This document shows positions 47,253 through 55,183 of a stretch of 64,000 bases of DNA, piece by piece. The position numbers and the translations under genes were made by a program. Each line of letters begins with the position of its first letter. The first letter of the stretch is position 1. The notes under the pieces were generated by a model that made no database searches, was not told the DNA's origin, and saw nothing but the letters and a program-made list of their open reading frames with translations. The DNA is taken from NCBI RefSeq assembly GCF_009765165.1, contig NZ_VLNU01000001.1:2097001-2161000 (forward strand), written 5' to 3'. This stretch comes from Lysobacter panacisoli. GTDB taxonomy: Bacteria; Pseudomonadota; Gammaproteobacteria; Xanthomonadales; Xanthomonadaceae.

Positions 47253-49259
47253 ATGCCGAACACCTTTTCCCCGATGTTGCGCAACGCGCTGGGCCTGATC
47301 GTCCTCACCGTCGCGGCCGCGCTGCCGCTACGCGCATCGGCACAGACCGTCGAGCGCGTCGCACCGACGGTCGAACTGGCGATGGACGAACAGACCAGGC
47401 ACAAGATCCCGTCGATCCCGATCTTCTACGGCGAGCGTTACGAAGGCGTGCTCGACGACAACAGCGCCTACTTCGCGGCGATGGAGACGCTGTCGTTCTT
47501 CAAGGTGCAGCCGTCGAACTTCAACGTCGCGTTCTTCGACATCGACCTGCTCAAGGGCGACACGCTGACCTACGGCGTCGTCCACGATGTCGAGGACGGC
47601 GTGATGACCTCGGTCTACTTCCAGAACACGAACAAGAAGGGCGTGACGGAATGGAAGCCCGTGGCGTCGATGGGCGCCTGGTGGTCGCGTCGCAGTAACG
47701 AATGCACGCATACCGTCAGCGTGCCCGAGTCGAGCAAGTACCGCATCGCGGTGTACACCAACAAGCCGATGCCATCGCTCCACTACAAGCTCTACGTGCT
47801 GCCCAAGGCGAAGCCCGCCGCATGCGGCAAGCGCGTGGACCAGGAAGACAAGGATTTCATCGCCGCGCCGGGCAAGCCGGCGTCGCAGGCGATCGCGGAT
47901 GCGTGGGAAGGCCGCGAGCGCTTCCACGTCGCCGCCGCGACCGCGCCGTACCTGATGCCCGAGACGGATGACGCCAACGCCTACGCGCAGTCCAAGCCCG
48001 AAGCGCTGCGTCCGTTCTACCGCACGCTGTTCCTCGACGGCGAACACAACGCGGTGCTGAACTTCCAACGGCTCGGCCTGGCTGCGATGGAAAGCGGTGA
48101 TTACGCCGCCGCCGAATGGGCCTTCGACGAAGCGCTCGGTCGCATCGAAGCGTTCTACGGCCAGACCGCGATCGCCAAGGACGCGCGCTCGAAGTGGACC
48201 AAGGAAGGCATCAAGGACTACAAGGGCGAGCCGTACGAACGTGCGATGGCCTACTACTACCGCGGCCTGCTGTACCTGCGTGCGGGCGACTACCAGAACG
48301 CGCGTGCGTCGTTCATGTCGGGCGAATACCAGGACACGCTGTCGGAAGTAGAGGAGTTCCAGGGCGACTTCGCGGTGATGAACTACCTCGCCGGCTGGGC
48401 GTCGTACTGCATGGCCGACACCGGCAATGCGCAGGACGCCTTCGCTGCCGCGACCGCGGTGAATCCGTCGGTGCGCGTGCCGACCACCGAGAACACGCTG
48501 CTGATCGCCGAACTCGGTCGTGGTCCGCTGAAGATGGCGCGTGGTAGCCAGAACAAGCTGCTGACCTTCGCCGACGTGCCCGACAGCGGTCGCGGCGAGA
48601 GCGCATCGTTCGCGCTTGGTGGCAAGGTCAAGCCTGCGCCCGCGAAGGGCAAGGGCAAGGCAGCGCCGGCGCCTGCACTGTCGCCGCTGGCGGTCTACAG
48701 CGACGTGCATTACCAGGCGACCACGCGTGGCGGCCGTGCGTTCGATGCGATCCTAGACGGCAAGGCGCAACTCAAGAACGGCCTGTTCGGCACCGCCGAG
48801 ATCGGCTACCTGCTCACGCAGAGCGGTGTGCTGCCGGTGGTCGCCGCAGGTGCGGTGATCATGATCGCGACCGGCGCGATCGGTAACAAGGTCAAGCCCG
48901 ACGCCGACGTGCGCGTGTGGGACAGCCTGCCGCAGCAGATCTCGGTCGGCCTGGCGGGTTCGGGCAAGACCACGCCGACGGTCGATTTCCGCATCGTCGA
49001 CGCCGACGGCCAGGCCAGGACCGCGATCGCGCCGATGACCGCGCGCCACGGCCGCTGCGGCATCGCGTGGACGCGTTCGCGTTCGGCGCTGGACGTGCCG
49101 GCCGGCGCGCCGGGCAACGACGAGGACTTCGTCAAGGCTCGCCTGAAGAACAAGGAAGCCGTCGCGCGCGACGCATCCTTCCGTACGGCGCTGCTGTCCG
49201 ACGTGCCGCAGCCCGTCGCCGAGGGTGCGGGCGCACCGGCCGCGACCGGCGCGCGCTGA
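47253..49259 (+). CDS. Large exported TPR-containing protein (COG3014-like)
   Basis: 668 residues. A signal peptide ends ASAQ. An N-terminal region of about 200 residues of unknown fold contains two cysteines. TPR-like helices follow in the middle (FQRLGLAAMESGDYAAAEWAFDEAL, ERAMAYYYRGLLYLRAGDYQNARASF, MNYLAGWASYCMADTGNAQDAFAAAT), then a Lys/Pro/Ala-rich linker and a small glycine-rich hydrophobic region (VVAAGAVIMIATGAIGN). The middle resembles COG3014 proteins that co-occur with LpoB and YcfL. It closes the five-gene operon and probably scaffolds the other products. A bidirectional hairpin follows. Confidence 0.68.
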   Translation: MPNTFSPMLRNALGLIVLTVAAALPLRASAQTVERVAPTVELAMDEQTRHKIPSIPIFYGERYEGVLDDNSAYFAAMETLSFFKVQPSNFNVAFFDIDLLKGDTLTYGVVHDVEDGVMTSVYFQNTNKKGVTEWKPVASMGAWWSRRSNECTHTVSVPESSKYRIAVYTNKPMPSLHYKLYVLPKAKPAACGKRVDQEDKDFIAAPGKPASQAIADAWEGRERFHVAAATAPYLMPETDDANAYAQSKPEALRPFYRTLFLDGEHNAVLNFQRLGLAAMESGDYAAAEWAFDEALGRIEAFYGQTAIAKDARSKWTKEGIKDYKGEPYERAMAYYYRGLLYLRAGDYQNARASFMSGEYQDTLSEVEEFQGDFAVMNYLAGWASYCMADTGNAQDAFAAATAVNPSVRVPTTENTLLIAELGRGPLKMARGSQNKLLTFADVPDSGRGESASFALGGKVKPAPAKGKGKAAPAPALSPLAVYSDVHYQATTRGGRAFDAILDGKAQLKNGLFGTAEIGYLLTQSGVLPVVAAGAVIMIATGAIGNKVKPDADVRVWDSLPQQISVGLAGSGKTTPTVDFRIVDADGQARTAIAPMTARHGRCGIAWTRSRSALDVPAGAPGNDEDFVKARLKNKEAVARDASFRTALLSDVPQPVAEGAGAPAATGAR

Positions 49260-49282
49260 TCATCACGCCGAAGCGTGTTCGA

Positions 49283-49314
49283 GAACGGGACGCCGCGAGG
49301 CGTCCCGTTTTCGT
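49283..49314. terminator. Bidirectional terminator after the TPR gene
   Basis: AACGGGACGCC, loop GCGA, GGCGTCCCGTT then TTCGTT. It lies between convergent stops and serves the + strand best. Confidence 0.8.
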
Positions 49315-49325
49315 TACGGCAACCG

Positions 49326-49748
49326 TCAGAGACTGCGCTTGGCCTGCGCCGCGCAGGCGACGACGTGGTTGTAGTCGCTGGACATGCAGCGGTAGAACTC
49401 GCGCTGCGGCCCCGTCGCACTGCGGCAATCCTGGTCGGTCACCTGCGCGCGGAACGCCTTGAGCTTCGCCGCGCTCGCCTCGTAATCGGCGCGCTTGAGA
49501 TAGCCCGTGTCGAGGTTGCGCTGGCCGACCTCGAGCATCGTATCGAGCCCGTAGTGCGCGTTCTCCACGGCCTTGTCGCAGGAAAGCTCGACATCGGCGT
49601 CCTGCACGCGCGTGAGCTGTTGGGCGACCTGTTCGACCATTTGCTGCGCACCGGGCGGAAGCTCGCGCGGGGTGTCGTCGGCGTGGGCCGACGGAATCGA
49701 AGCGATGAACATCAGGGCCGCGAGTGCGGCCGGAGCGATCGTTGCCAA
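49326..49748 (-). CDS. Small secreted protein with four cysteines, TTG start
   Basis: 140 residues if translation begins at the TTG at 49748, which has AGGGA seven bases upstream and begins a good signal peptide (LATIAPAALAALMFIASIP, cleaved after AHA). The mature protein of about 117 residues is helical with four cysteines (SCDKA, QDCRS, YRCMS, VACAA), probably two disulfides. I do not recognise the family. It points at the end of the envelope operon and shares its terminator. An ATG start giving a signal peptide is not available in this frame. Confidence 0.65.
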   Translation of the reverse strand: MATIAPAALAALMFIASIPSAHADDTPRELPPGAQQMVEQVAQQLTRVQDADVELSCDKAVENAHYGLDTMLEVGQRNLDTGYLKRADYEASAAKLKAFRAQVTDQDCRSATGPQREFYRCMSSDYNHVVACAAQAKRSL

Positions 49749-49885
49749 GTGCGAGTCCCTGCCGGTGGCGTGCGCGCGACGGCGCGCAATCGAGGGCGAG
49801 TATAGCGACTCGACCTTCTTCCACAGGGAGATGGTTCGGATGAAGTTCCGGACATGCGATGCGCGGTGATCGCTTCGCCATTGCG

Positions 49886-50015
49886 CGTTCTTCCCGCGAA
49901 GGCGGGGTCTTTCGGGCCGCCGAAGGGCGGCTCTATCCACCTGTCCGGGTACTCAAGCCATCCGTGGAGCGTGATACGTCGGAGCGTTGGATCCCCGCCT
50001 TCGCGGGGATGACGT
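49886..50015. repeat. Type D repeat (CCCCGCCTTCGCGGGG), copy 1
   Basis: The 301-base gap holds no gene. A CCCGCGAAGGCGGG half lies at 49892-49906, and a full palindrome ATCCCCGCCTTCGCGGGGAT lies at 49991-50010, followed by GACGTC. The same motif pair occurs at 63859-63964. Confidence 0.85.
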
Positions 50016-50049
50016 CAGCCGCTCTGAATTTCCTAGTAATAACCCGCGA

Positions 50050-52317
50050 TCAGAACTCCTGCCAGTCGCGGTCGCTGTTCGCCGCCGACTGCGCGCGCAC
50101 CGCGCGTGCGACCGGCGCCGGGCGTGCCGGCGCGGGTGCACGGCGGACCGGTGCGCCGATGACGACGTCCTCGCGTACGCGAGCCGGTGTCGTCGACTGC
50201 GCGAGGCGGAACACCGCCACCGTCTGCACCAGCTGGTCGGCCTGCTGTTCCAGGCTGCGCGCGGCGGCGGATGCTTCTTCCACCAGCGCGGCGTTCTGCT
50301 GCGTGCCTTCGTCCATCTGGGTGATGGCGTTGTTGACCTGCTCGATGCCGGCGCTCTGTTCCTGCGATGCCGCGGAGATGTCGGCGATGATGTCGGTGAC
50401 CTTCTTCACGCTGGTCACGATCTCGTCCATCGTGCGGCCGGCCTGGTCGACCAGCTGGCCGCCCTGGTTCACCTCGACCACCGAATCGGTGATCAGCTGC
50501 TTGATCTCCTTGGCCGCGTTCGCCGAACGCTGCGCCAGCGAGCGCACTTCGCCGGCGACGACCGCGAAACCACGGCCCTGTTCGCCGGCACGCGCGGCTT
50601 CGACCGCCGCGTTCAGCGCGAGGATGTTGGTCTGGAATGCGATGCCGTCGATCACGCCGATGATGTCGGCGATGCGACGCGACGATTCGTTGATCGCGTT
50701 CATCGTCTGCACGACCTTGCCGACGATCTGGCCGCCCAGCGACGCGACTTCGGCGGCGGTCTGCGACAGGCCGTTGGCCGACCGCGCGTTGTCGGCGTTC
50801 TGGCGCACGGTGCTGGTCAGTTCTTCCATCGACGATGCGGTTTCTTCCAGCGATGCCGCCTGCTGCTCGGTGCGCTGCGACAGGTCGTTGTTGCCGGCGG
50901 CGATCTCGCCGGCCGCGCTGCTGATCGCATCCGAACCTTCGCGGATCTGACCGACGATCTCGGCCAGGCGATCGACGGTCTCGTTCGCATCCTGGCTCAT
51001 CTGCGCGAATACGCCGCGGTACTCGCCCTGCATGCGCTGGCTCAGATCGCCGCGCGCCACGCCGCGCAGCAGCACGGACAGCGCGGACAGGTTCTCGTCG
51101 GCAGTCGCCATCAGGCGATTGAGCGTGTCGAGCATCGCGCGGAAGTCGTGCTGGAAGCGCGTCGCGTCGCCGCGCGCGGCGAAGTCGCCGTCGGCGGCGG
51201 ATTCGGCCAGCCGCTGGATCTCGCCGTTGATCGCGCGCAGGTTCGTCTTCACCGAATCCATCGTGCGCGTGAGCACCGCCTTCTCGCCGGGCAGGCGGTC
51301 CATGTCCTGGCTCAGGTCGCCCACGGCGTAGCGCTCCATGATGGAAAGCGCGCGCTGGATCGCATCGATGTGCGAGGCGACCAGGCCGTTGGTCTCGCGC
51401 ACCATGCGTCCGTACGCGCCGGGGAATGCGTCGGCGTCGATGCGGTAGCTGATCTGGCCTTCGTCGTGGCGACGCGCCATTTCGCCCTGCGCTAACGAAT
51501 AGTCGTTCAGTCGCACGCGCATGCGGTCCAGCGCCTGCAGCAGCTCGCCGATCTCGTCGCGTGCCATCGTCCCGTCGCCGCTGCGCAGGTCGAGGTCGAA
51601 GTTGCCGTCGGACATCGCCTTGGCGGCCTGCGTGGCGCGGCGCACCGAGGCGGCGATGCTGCGTGAGATCAACACGCTCAGCAGCACCACCGCGGCCAGC
51701 GCGACGAAGCCCGCCAGCAGCAGCATGCCGGCGAAACGCCATGCGCGCGCGGCGATGTCGTCGGTGTACTCGCCGCTGCCGACGACCCAGCCCCAGCGCG
51801 GCTGCAACGCGACGTAGGAGATCTTCATCACCGGACCGTCGACGCCCGGCTTGGGCCATTCGTAGTCGACGTAACCGCCGCCGGCACGCGCGGTCTTCAC
51901 CATCTCCACGAAGATGCGCTTCTTGTCGGCGCTGATGAAGTCGGTCAGGTCCTTGCCGTTGAGCGCGGTCTGGTGCGGGTGCATGAGCATGCGCGGATGC
52001 TCGTCGTTGACCCACAGGTAGTCGGTGCCGTCCTTGCTGCGCAGGGTTTCGATCACCTTCAGCGCTTCACGCTTGGCGACGTCTTCCGGCAACTTGCCGG
52101 CCTGCGCGAGGTCGGCGTAACGCTGCACGACCGTCATGGCCGCGCCGACGCGCTGGTGCAGGCGCGCGCGTTCGAACTCGATCTGGCCGGAGTGGTTGCG
52201 CTGCACCGCGATGGCGGCGAGGACGACGATGCCGAACGCGAGCACGGCGATCATCCAGGTGAAGCGGGCGCGCAGGGAAAGGGCGGAGAAGCGGAACAGC
52301 GACGAAGCGTTCGGCAT
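50050..52317 (-). CDS. Methyl-accepting chemotaxis protein with single Cache domain and WQEF tail
   Basis: 755 residues. Two membrane helices (about residues 18-40 and 192-217) bound a periplasmic domain of about 150 residues. The motif DGTDYLWVNDEHPRMLMHP marks a single-Cache (sCache_2) sensor for small ligands. HAMP-like linkers follow, then the signalling tip [26 protein letters not shown]. The C-terminus is SDRDWQEF, the probable CheR-tethering pentapeptide. It is the last gene of block 2. A weak sigma-28-like -10 lies upstream. Confidence 0.95.
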   Translation of the reverse strand: MPNASSLFRFSALSLRARFTWMIAVLAFGIVVLAAIAVQRNHSGQIEFERARLHQRVGAAMTVVQRYADLAQAGKLPEDVAKREALKVIETLRSKDGTDYLWVNDEHPRMLMHPHQTALNGKDLTDFISADKKRIFVEMVKTARAGGGYVDYEWPKPGVDGPVMKISYVALQPRWGWVVGSGEYTDDIAARAWRFAGMLLLAGFVALAAVVLLSVLISRSIAASVRRATQAAKAMSDGNFDLDLRSGDGTMARDEIGELLQALDRMRVRLNDYSLAQGEMARRHDEGQISYRIDADAFPGAYGRMVRETNGLVASHIDAIQRALSIMERYAVGDLSQDMDRLPGEKAVLTRTMDSVKTNLRAINGEIQRLAESAADGDFAARGDATRFQHDFRAMLDTLNRLMATADENLSALSVLLRGVARGDLSQRMQGEYRGVFAQMSQDANETVDRLAEIVGQIREGSDAISSAAGEIAAGNNDLSQRTEQQAASLEETASSMEELTSTVRQNADNARSANGLSQTAAEVASLGGQIVGKVVQTMNAINESSRRIADIIGVIDGIAFQTNILALNAAVEAARAGEQGRGFAVVAGEVRSLAQRSANAAKEIKQLITDSVVEVNQGGQLVDQAGRTMDEIVTSVKKVTDIIADISAASQEQSAGIEQVNNAITQMDEGTQQNAALVEEASAAARSLEQQADQLVQTVAVFRLAQSTTPARVREDVVIGAPVRRAPAPARPAPVARAVRAQSAANSDRDWQEF

Positions 52318-52363
52318 GGGGCACCGGGTTCAGGGACTCGACGCGGTTCGCGTCTTGCCTCTG

Positions 52364-52390
52364 TTAACGGCCGCGATTGCGAATGATCGA
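52364..52390 (-). promoter_or_regulatory. Weak sigma-28 promoter candidate
   Basis: GCCGTTAA on the - strand matches seven of eight positions of the sigma-28 -10. At the proper 15-base spacing the -35 reads TCGA instead of TAAA, so support is partial. It lies 47 bases before the Cache-type chemoreceptor. Confidence 0.35.
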
Positions 52391-52474
52391 GGCCGAGAAT
52401 TGGCACGATGCGCATTCAGCAAGTGGAAACTGCAAAGCGCGTCCCCTTTCGCGCGTGTCCGTCGCGCACGAATG

Positions 52475-52502
52475 CGAACGCCCGGCCGAGGCCGGGCGTT
52501 CG
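52475..52502 (-). terminator. Terminator-like hairpin after the PAS chemoreceptor
   Basis: CGAACGCCCGGC and GCCGGGCGTTCG form a 12-bp stem 21 bases downstream of the stop. No T run follows on the - strand. Confidence 0.65.
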
Positions 52503-52523
52503 TGTCGACGATGGTGGCGCGGA

Positions 52524-54371
52524 TCAGACCGGGCGCAGCACCGGACGCGTCGAGTGCGCACGCGACGAGGCGGCTGCTGCCTCGCCGGGGACGCCGAGGC
52601 GGAACGCGGCGACCGTGTCCATCAGCTGCTGCGCCTGCTCCTCCATGCTGCGCGCGGCGGCGGAGGCCTCCTCGACCAGCGCGGCGTTCTGCTGCGTGCC
52701 CCGGTCCATCTGCATGATCGCCTGGTTGACCTGCTCGATGCCGGTGCTCTGTTCCTGCGTGGCGGCGCTGACGTCGGCCATCAGGTCGCTGACGTGCTTC
52801 ACGCCGACCACGATCTCGTCCATCGTGCGCCCCGCGCCTTCGACCAGTCGCGTGCCCAGCTCGACCTTGTCGACCGAATCGCCGATCAGCTGCTTGATCT
52901 CCTTGGCGGCACTGGCCGAACGCTGCGCGAGCGAGCGTACCTCCGAGGCGACCACGGCGAAGCCGCGACCCTGTTCGCCGGCGCGCGCGGCTTCCACCGC
53001 GGCATTCAACGCCAGGATGTTGGTCTGGAACGCGATGCCGTCGATCACGCCGATGATGTCGACGATGCGGTGCGAGGACGCGCTGATCTGCGACATCGTC
53101 GATACCACTTCGTGCATGACGTGGCCGCCCTGCGCGGCGACGTCGACCGCACCGCGCGCGAGCTGCGTCGCCTGGCGCGCGTTCTCGGCGGTCTGGCGCA
53201 CCGTGCCGGTGAGCTGTTCCATCGAGGTCGCCGTTTCCTCCAGCGATGCCGCCTGCGCCTCGGTGCGTTGCGAGAGATCGTTGTTGCCCGAAGCGATCTC
53301 GCCCGCGCCGACGCCGATGGTGTCGGCGGCGACCTTGATCTGGCCGATGATCGCGCCCATCGCATCGACCAGCGCGTTGATGCCGCTGCACAGCTCGGCG
53401 ATCGCGCCGGACTTGTCGCGCGTGTCGATGCGGCGCGTGAGGTCGCCGTCCTGTGCAGCGGCCACGACCTCGCGCGTCTGCGCCACGGCCAGCTGCAACG
53501 CTTGGCTGTCGCGCACCTGCGCGGTGATGTCGGTGGCGTACTTGACCACCTTGAACGGACGGCCGTTCATGTCGTAGATCGGGTTGTACGACGCCTGGAT
53601 CCAGATCTCGCGTCCGCCCTTGCCGAGGCGGCGGTACTGGCCGGCGTCGTACTCGCCGCGTCCCAGCTTTTCCCAGAACTGGCGGTATTCCGCACTGCCG
53701 CGCATCGCCGGATCGACGAACATCGAATGGTGCTGGCCGCGCACTTCTTCCAGCGCGTAGCCCACCGCGGCGAGGAAGTTCGCGTTGGCCGAAAGGATGC
53801 GGCCGTCGAGGCCGAACTCGATCACAGCCTGCGACTTGTTGATCGCGGCGAGCTGCCCGGCGAAATCCGCCGCTTGCATCTTCTGCGCGGTGATGTCGGT
53901 GGCGAACTTCACGACCTTGTACGGCCGGCCGCTGCTGTCGAACACCGGGTTGTACGAGGCCTGGATCCATACCTCGCGGCCGTCCTTGCCCAGGCGCCGA
54001 TACTGACCGGCGTCGAATTCGCCGCGCCCGAGCTTCGCCCAGAACTCGCGGTACTCGGCGCCCTGCGCGTACTGCGCGTCGGCGAACATGCGGTGGTGCC
54101 GGCCCTGGATCTCTTCCAGTCGGTAGCCCATCGTGTGCAGGAAGTTGTCGTTGGCGCGCAGGATGGTGCCGTCGAGGTCGAACTCGATCACCGCCTGCAC
54201 GCGGTCGATCGCAGCGACGCGACCTTCCAGTTCGGCGATACGTGCGTTCGCGACGGATGATGCCGGCGCGCCGTGGTGCGGCGCGAAGGCGGATGCCAGC
54301 CGCTGCCAGAGCGACGGCGCGGTGGAGTTGGAGCGGTCGGCCACGAAAGGCCGTGTGCCTACACTGAGCAT
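52524..54371 (-). CDS. Soluble chemoreceptor with two PAS domains (Aer-like)
   Basis: 615 residues from the ATG at 54371 (GAGGA lies four bases upstream; a TTG further out is less likely). No membrane segment is seen. Two near-identical PAS domains lie at about residues 55-175 and 176-297, each containing a [29 protein letters not shown] phrase and [13 protein letters not shown]-like linker and the MCP tip ([21 protein letters not shown]) follow. The C-terminus RPVLRPV lacks the WQEF tether. PAS-MCPs often sense redox or oxygen through FAD or haem; the cofactor cannot be told here. Confidence 0.93.
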   Translation of the reverse strand: MLSVGTRPFVADRSNSTAPSLWQRLASAFAPHHGAPASSVANARIAELEGRVAAIDRVQAVIEFDLDGTILRANDNFLHTMGYRLEEIQGRHHRMFADAQYAQGAEYREFWAKLGRGEFDAGQYRRLGKDGREVWIQASYNPVFDSSGRPYKVVKFATDITAQKMQAADFAGQLAAINKSQAVIEFGLDGRILSANANFLAAVGYALEEVRGQHHSMFVDPAMRGSAEYRQFWEKLGRGEYDAGQYRRLGKGGREIWIQASYNPIYDMNGRPFKVVKYATDITAQVRDSQALQLAVAQTREVVAAAQDGDLTRRIDTRDKSGAIAELCSGINALVDAMGAIIGQIKVAADTIGVGAGEIASGNNDLSQRTEAQAASLEETATSMEQLTGTVRQTAENARQATQLARGAVDVAAQGGHVMHEVVSTMSQISASSHRIVDIIGVIDGIAFQTNILALNAAVEAARAGEQGRGFAVVASEVRSLAQRSASAAKEIKQLIGDSVDKVELGTRLVEGAGRTMDEIVVGVKHVSDLMADVSAATQEQSTGIEQVNQAIMQMDRGTQQNAALVEEASAAARSMEEQAQQLMDTVAAFRLGVPGEAAAASSRAHSTRPVLRPV

Positions 54372-54590
54372 GTGATCCTCGTTGTCCTTGTGGGTCAAAT
54401 CGACGCGCCATACATCCCTGCGGCGCTGGTACTGCGTTGATTTGTTGACTCACGAAAGATCGCCCGTGGGGACGGCGGACCTTGGGTGTGACTACAACGC
54501 GGCTGGCTTGGCGGATTCGCTCCGCCTGGCGTGCTTTTTGGCGTTGTTTTTGTTTTCGGTGTTGCGGTGGAACGTGGAGGTCAGGTCAGA

Positions 54591-55076
54591 TCAGGCGGCG
54601 TTGGCGTGCGCGACCAGGCCCATCTCGGCACTGGTCATCAGACGCTCGATTTCCAGCAGGATCAGCATGCGCTCGCCCTGCGTGCCGATGCCGGTGATGA
54701 ACTGGCGGTCGATGGTCGCGCCGATTTCCGGCACCGGACGGATCTGCTCGGAGGCCAGGCGGATCACGTCGGACACGCTGTCCACCACCATGCCCACGAC
54801 GCGGTCGGCGACGTTGAGCACGATCATCACCGTCAGCGCGTTGTACTCGGCTTTGGCGAGGCGGAACTTCAGGCGCATGTCGATCACCGGCACGATGGTG
54901 CCGCGCAGGTTGATCACGCCCTTGATGTAGTCCGGTGCGTCGGGCAGGCGGGTCACGGTGTCGTAGCCGCGGATCTCCTGCACCTTGAGGATCTCGACGC
55001 CGTATTCCTCCTCGCCCAGGGCGAAGGTCAGGTACTCGTCGGCCGATTCGGTGGCGGTGATATGGTCGTGGCTCAT
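54591..55076 (-). CDS. cheW: CheW scaffold protein
   Basis: 161 residues. The CheW beta-barrel motifs are YLTFALGEEEYGVEILKVQEI, PDYIKGVINLRGTIVPVIDMR and VDRQFITGIGTQGERMLILLEIE-type sequences. CheW couples chemoreceptors to CheA in arrays. It follows cheA, separated by a type B repeat. The 219 bases between cheW and the PAS chemoreceptor contain nothing I recognise. Confidence 0.96.
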   Translation of the reverse strand: MSHDHITATESADEYLTFALGEEEYGVEILKVQEIRGYDTVTRLPDAPDYIKGVINLRGTIVPVIDMRLKFRLAKAEYNALTVMIVLNVADRVVGMVVDSVSDVIRLASEQIRPVPEIGATIDRQFITGIGTQGERMLILLEIERLMTSAEMGLVAHANAA

Positions 55077-55095
55077 GGTGATCCCGTTGGTGTTT

Positions 55096-55180
55096 GTAGT
55101 CCGGGCAAGCGAAGCGCACCCGGGTGGTGCGTGTGTTGAGTTGTCTCCCGGGCGCGGCCTTCGACCTTGCCCGGGTTACG
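55096..55180. repeat. Type B palindromic repeat, copy 3
   Basis: GTAGTCCGGGCAAGCGAAGC and GCACCCGGG, then TCTCCCGGGCGCGGCC and TTGCCCGGGTTAC. It fills the cheA-cheW gap. Confidence 0.85.
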
Positions 55181-55183
55181 GAT

